Source: Acanthaster planci
Lineage: Eukaryota > Echinodermata > Asteroidea > Valvatida > Acanthasteridae
Direction: 5' to 3'
Assembly: GCF_001949145.1 (NCBI RefSeq)
Contig: NW_019091362.1
Span: 5,264,123 to 5,328,122 of the forward strand
DNA: 64,000 nt
In this document: piece by piece, positions 61,750-64,000 of the stretch
How the letters are laid out: every line of letters starts with the position of its first letter
Numbering within the stretch: position 1 is the stretch's first letter
Translations under genes and position numbers: made by a program
The notes under the pieces: generated by a model
Database searches by the model: none
Seen by the model: the letters and a program-made list of their open reading frames with translations, nothing else
Told to the model about the DNA's origin: nothing

Positions 61750-62700
61750 CGATGGCGTTGTGTGGACTCGCACATGTTCACACACACAAGCGCAAGCATG
61801 TATGTGTATACTTGTGGGGTATTTCCTTTGTTCTCGTGTACAAAACTCCCACACAACTCGGAAAAAAATTCAAATGACTGCCATTCCAACCAAATTCAGT
61901 TTCATGGGTTGAAATTTCGACCGTATGTCCCTTATATGAAACACTTCAATTTACGACGGATGAATGGCACTTGAGATTTCCTCCTTTTGAAGTAAATTTG
62001 AAATATCTATTTCGTGAAATTCTTATGGGGTACCACTTTAGTACCCCACAAGGATCAAAACTGCCCTTGTGGGGTACCCTCTACTATTCCGGTAGCACCA
62101 TATACAAGCGCACCCACACTTACCTTACATACCCTCTGTGGACATTCCTTTCTTTTCGTGCAGTTAACAAAACTCAGTGAAAATACTTGTTTTTCTTGAA
62201 CCTCGGACACGATTTTCAGTTGGATTTTTGTAAACGTTTCCTTGACTGCTCTGGACGTCCTGTGGACGTGCTTAAGTTCACAGAATGTATTCCTTTCCTG
62301 CATCTTGTGGAAATCTTTTGTTCACAAGTCCACACTGTGTATGTAAGGTTAGCGTAATGTATTCTTCTCTCTCAAAAACACTTTCAGGGCATTTTGGGGT
62401 CAAGTTTATCCGTGGCAAAATGAAGAGGAACAGTCAGGGAAATCATCATAAGAAATCCAGCTTGAAGGAGTTATTAGTTGGAGAAAAAAGGAACATTTTC
62501 CTCAAGTTTTTAAACACAGAATAACAAGGAAATGTCCACACTTTTTATGTAAACAGGGGTGGGTTTGTGTGTGGGTGAGTACTGCTGCCCCAATTTCGGG
62601 TCATATTTGACCCGGAAATGTCATATTTGACCCGTCATGCTGAATGGGACCCAATTCTGGGTCAATCTGACCCGGAAGTTTTTAGAGTGTAGATTATGGA
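61750..62700. repeat. Palindrome-rich block, possible unclassified element
   Basis: Several inverted repeats lie close together. GTACCCCACAAGG (62041-62053) pairs perfectly with CCTTGTGGGGTAC (62065-62077), with GGGGTACC also just upstream. TGTGGACATTCC near 62138 is mirrored by GGAAATGTCCACA near 62530. GTGTGGACT near 61759 is mirrored by AGTCCACAC near 62327. At 62593-62680 there are multiple GGGTCA...TGACCC palindromes. No coding motif is seen. It may be one or more non-autonomous DNA elements. Confidence 0.4.
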
Positions 62701-64000
62701 AACATGGTCAACGTGAAGTTAGAGGGGTACACCAATTGGTGTTCTGTACTAGAGCTGCAAGTCTGACTTGGATGATTCAACATGGTCAGTAAAGCAATTC
62801 GTACACACAATTTACAAAGTCACAAGTGTTATTTTGCTGACACGTTTGTGGTTTTATTGACTGACAATATATTGTATTATTGATATGTAATCTTGTGGCT
62901 TCTTAAGGAAATCAATAATTTATTATCAATGTTTAAATAAGAAAATGAGATGATAGGAGATGGTGCACTTGATTTTAATTATTGTAGATGTTTGGTTTTG
63001 AGGTTCAGCGTTTTTCCATGTTTTGTGGTTTTTGTGTGTATTAATGGGCATTTTGTATTAAGTTCTGTTCTCACACATTTCGGCCAACGAGTGTAAAAAT
63101 ATTGCACTGAATTTTTAGTATATTAACCTTGTAAGTATAGTGTGTAAAAAATTCCAATACCCTCTGATTTAAAACTCAATAAATAATGTCTTGATAAAAG
63201 AAAAATTACAAATTATCCTTCATTAGCAATTTACTTTAAAATGTGAGAATTATCAGTAGGATCCTGAGCGAATAGGTTATCTTGAAAATCTGTTGATTTT
63301 AGTCTCTCAATCGTTCTATTGTGCATTGATAAGGAATATTAAATAAAATAGTTCCAATTACGTTGTTATAGAATTGAGGTTTTTTGGTTTGTTTGATTTT
63401 TGGTTTTTGGTTTTTTAAATTATTCCTCAACCACTTCAACTCTGTAGTGTGTTCTTAACGCATTAACTTGTCCCACTGATACTTCGTGTTAAGGTGGATC
63501 AATGTCTTATATCAATAACTCATATTATCCGGAGTATAGACAAACATTCGAAGATATATTTGATGTAGAGCGTCAGACAACGCAATAACGCATCCTTCCG
63601 CATTTTGTTAATTTTGTTAATTGTAATATCTGTGATAGCGTGTACGGTTCATGTTCAAGGTTGAGCCATTTAATTGCGTTTTGTGTTGTTTGTTCTTTGC
63701 AAATTAATTTTTGAATTGTTTGCCTCTTGAAAAATTAATTTAAAATATATATTTAAAAAATTCTGTAGCAGTGCCAAGGTCAACCTTGGACTTTATGCCT
63801 AGCAATTAATTATCTCAATGTTGATGCGGTAGTCTATCACTCATAAAGTTAAAAGAGTTTAATATGTTGACTTAAATTATGCGTAACGTGAAGGCAAATA
63901 AGAATTTAACGTCAAATTTAATTGGACCTTGTACCCGCTACATTCACTGTATTCGAGAGGTTCGCCATCGACCTTCAGAAAGTTTCCTCGAATTTGCGTC
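62701..64000. other. Window end, no recognised feature
   Basis: AT-rich sequence with no open frame of note and no motif recognised. Confidence 0.5.

Overview
The window looks like animal nuclear DNA, most likely from an echinoderm and plausibly a sea star. It is AT-rich, genes are sparse, and introns are long with GT-AG ends. LINE and tRNA-derived SINE fragments are scattered through it. The words AGGCCTA and ACATGTACATGT recur, as they do in echinoderm genomes. The one secreted enzyme gene resembles the digestive/venom phospholipase A2 of starfish. There are two assembly gaps (30857-31147 and 50376-51031). No bacterial operons, CRISPR arrays or phage genes are visible.

Layout. 1-430: decayed 3' end of a LINE ORF2. 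431-14527: no gene recognised. 14528-17785 (+): a three-exon ZNF593/Bud20-type zinc-finger gene (135 aa, phases consistent), whose first intron holds a SINE fragment and a GAGTC-rich tandem repeat. 18752-19681 (-), 27183-28781 (+) and 38512-40149 (+): three long coding exons of 309, 532 and 545 codons. They look disordered and basic, and I recognise none of them. About 29.34-30.46 kb: a LINE reverse-transcriptase pseudogene. 37567-38005 (-): a broken coding relic of unknown family.

43.9-61.4 kb is a phospholipase A2 locus. One complete four-exon secreted PLA2 gene (47028-58758, 159 aa, all splice phases consistent) lies between two direct copies of a ~600 bp block (45424-46025 and 60771-61375). 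Upstream is a second copy of its promoter and exon 1 (43962-45300), with an altered TATA box and a ruined signal peptide. I read this as a tandem PLA2 array in which the upstream unit lost exons 2-4. The 8.9-kb first intron of the intact gene carries a LINE with a recognisable RNase H region, a 26-bp-stem hairpin, a SINE, a minisatellite and the second gap. 61.4-64 kb holds only repeats and palindromes.

The genes show no common pathway: ZNF593 acts in ribosome biogenesis and PLA2 is a secreted lipase. The least explained content is the trio of large unknown coding exons and two strong hairpins (25161-25245 and 49762-49844).
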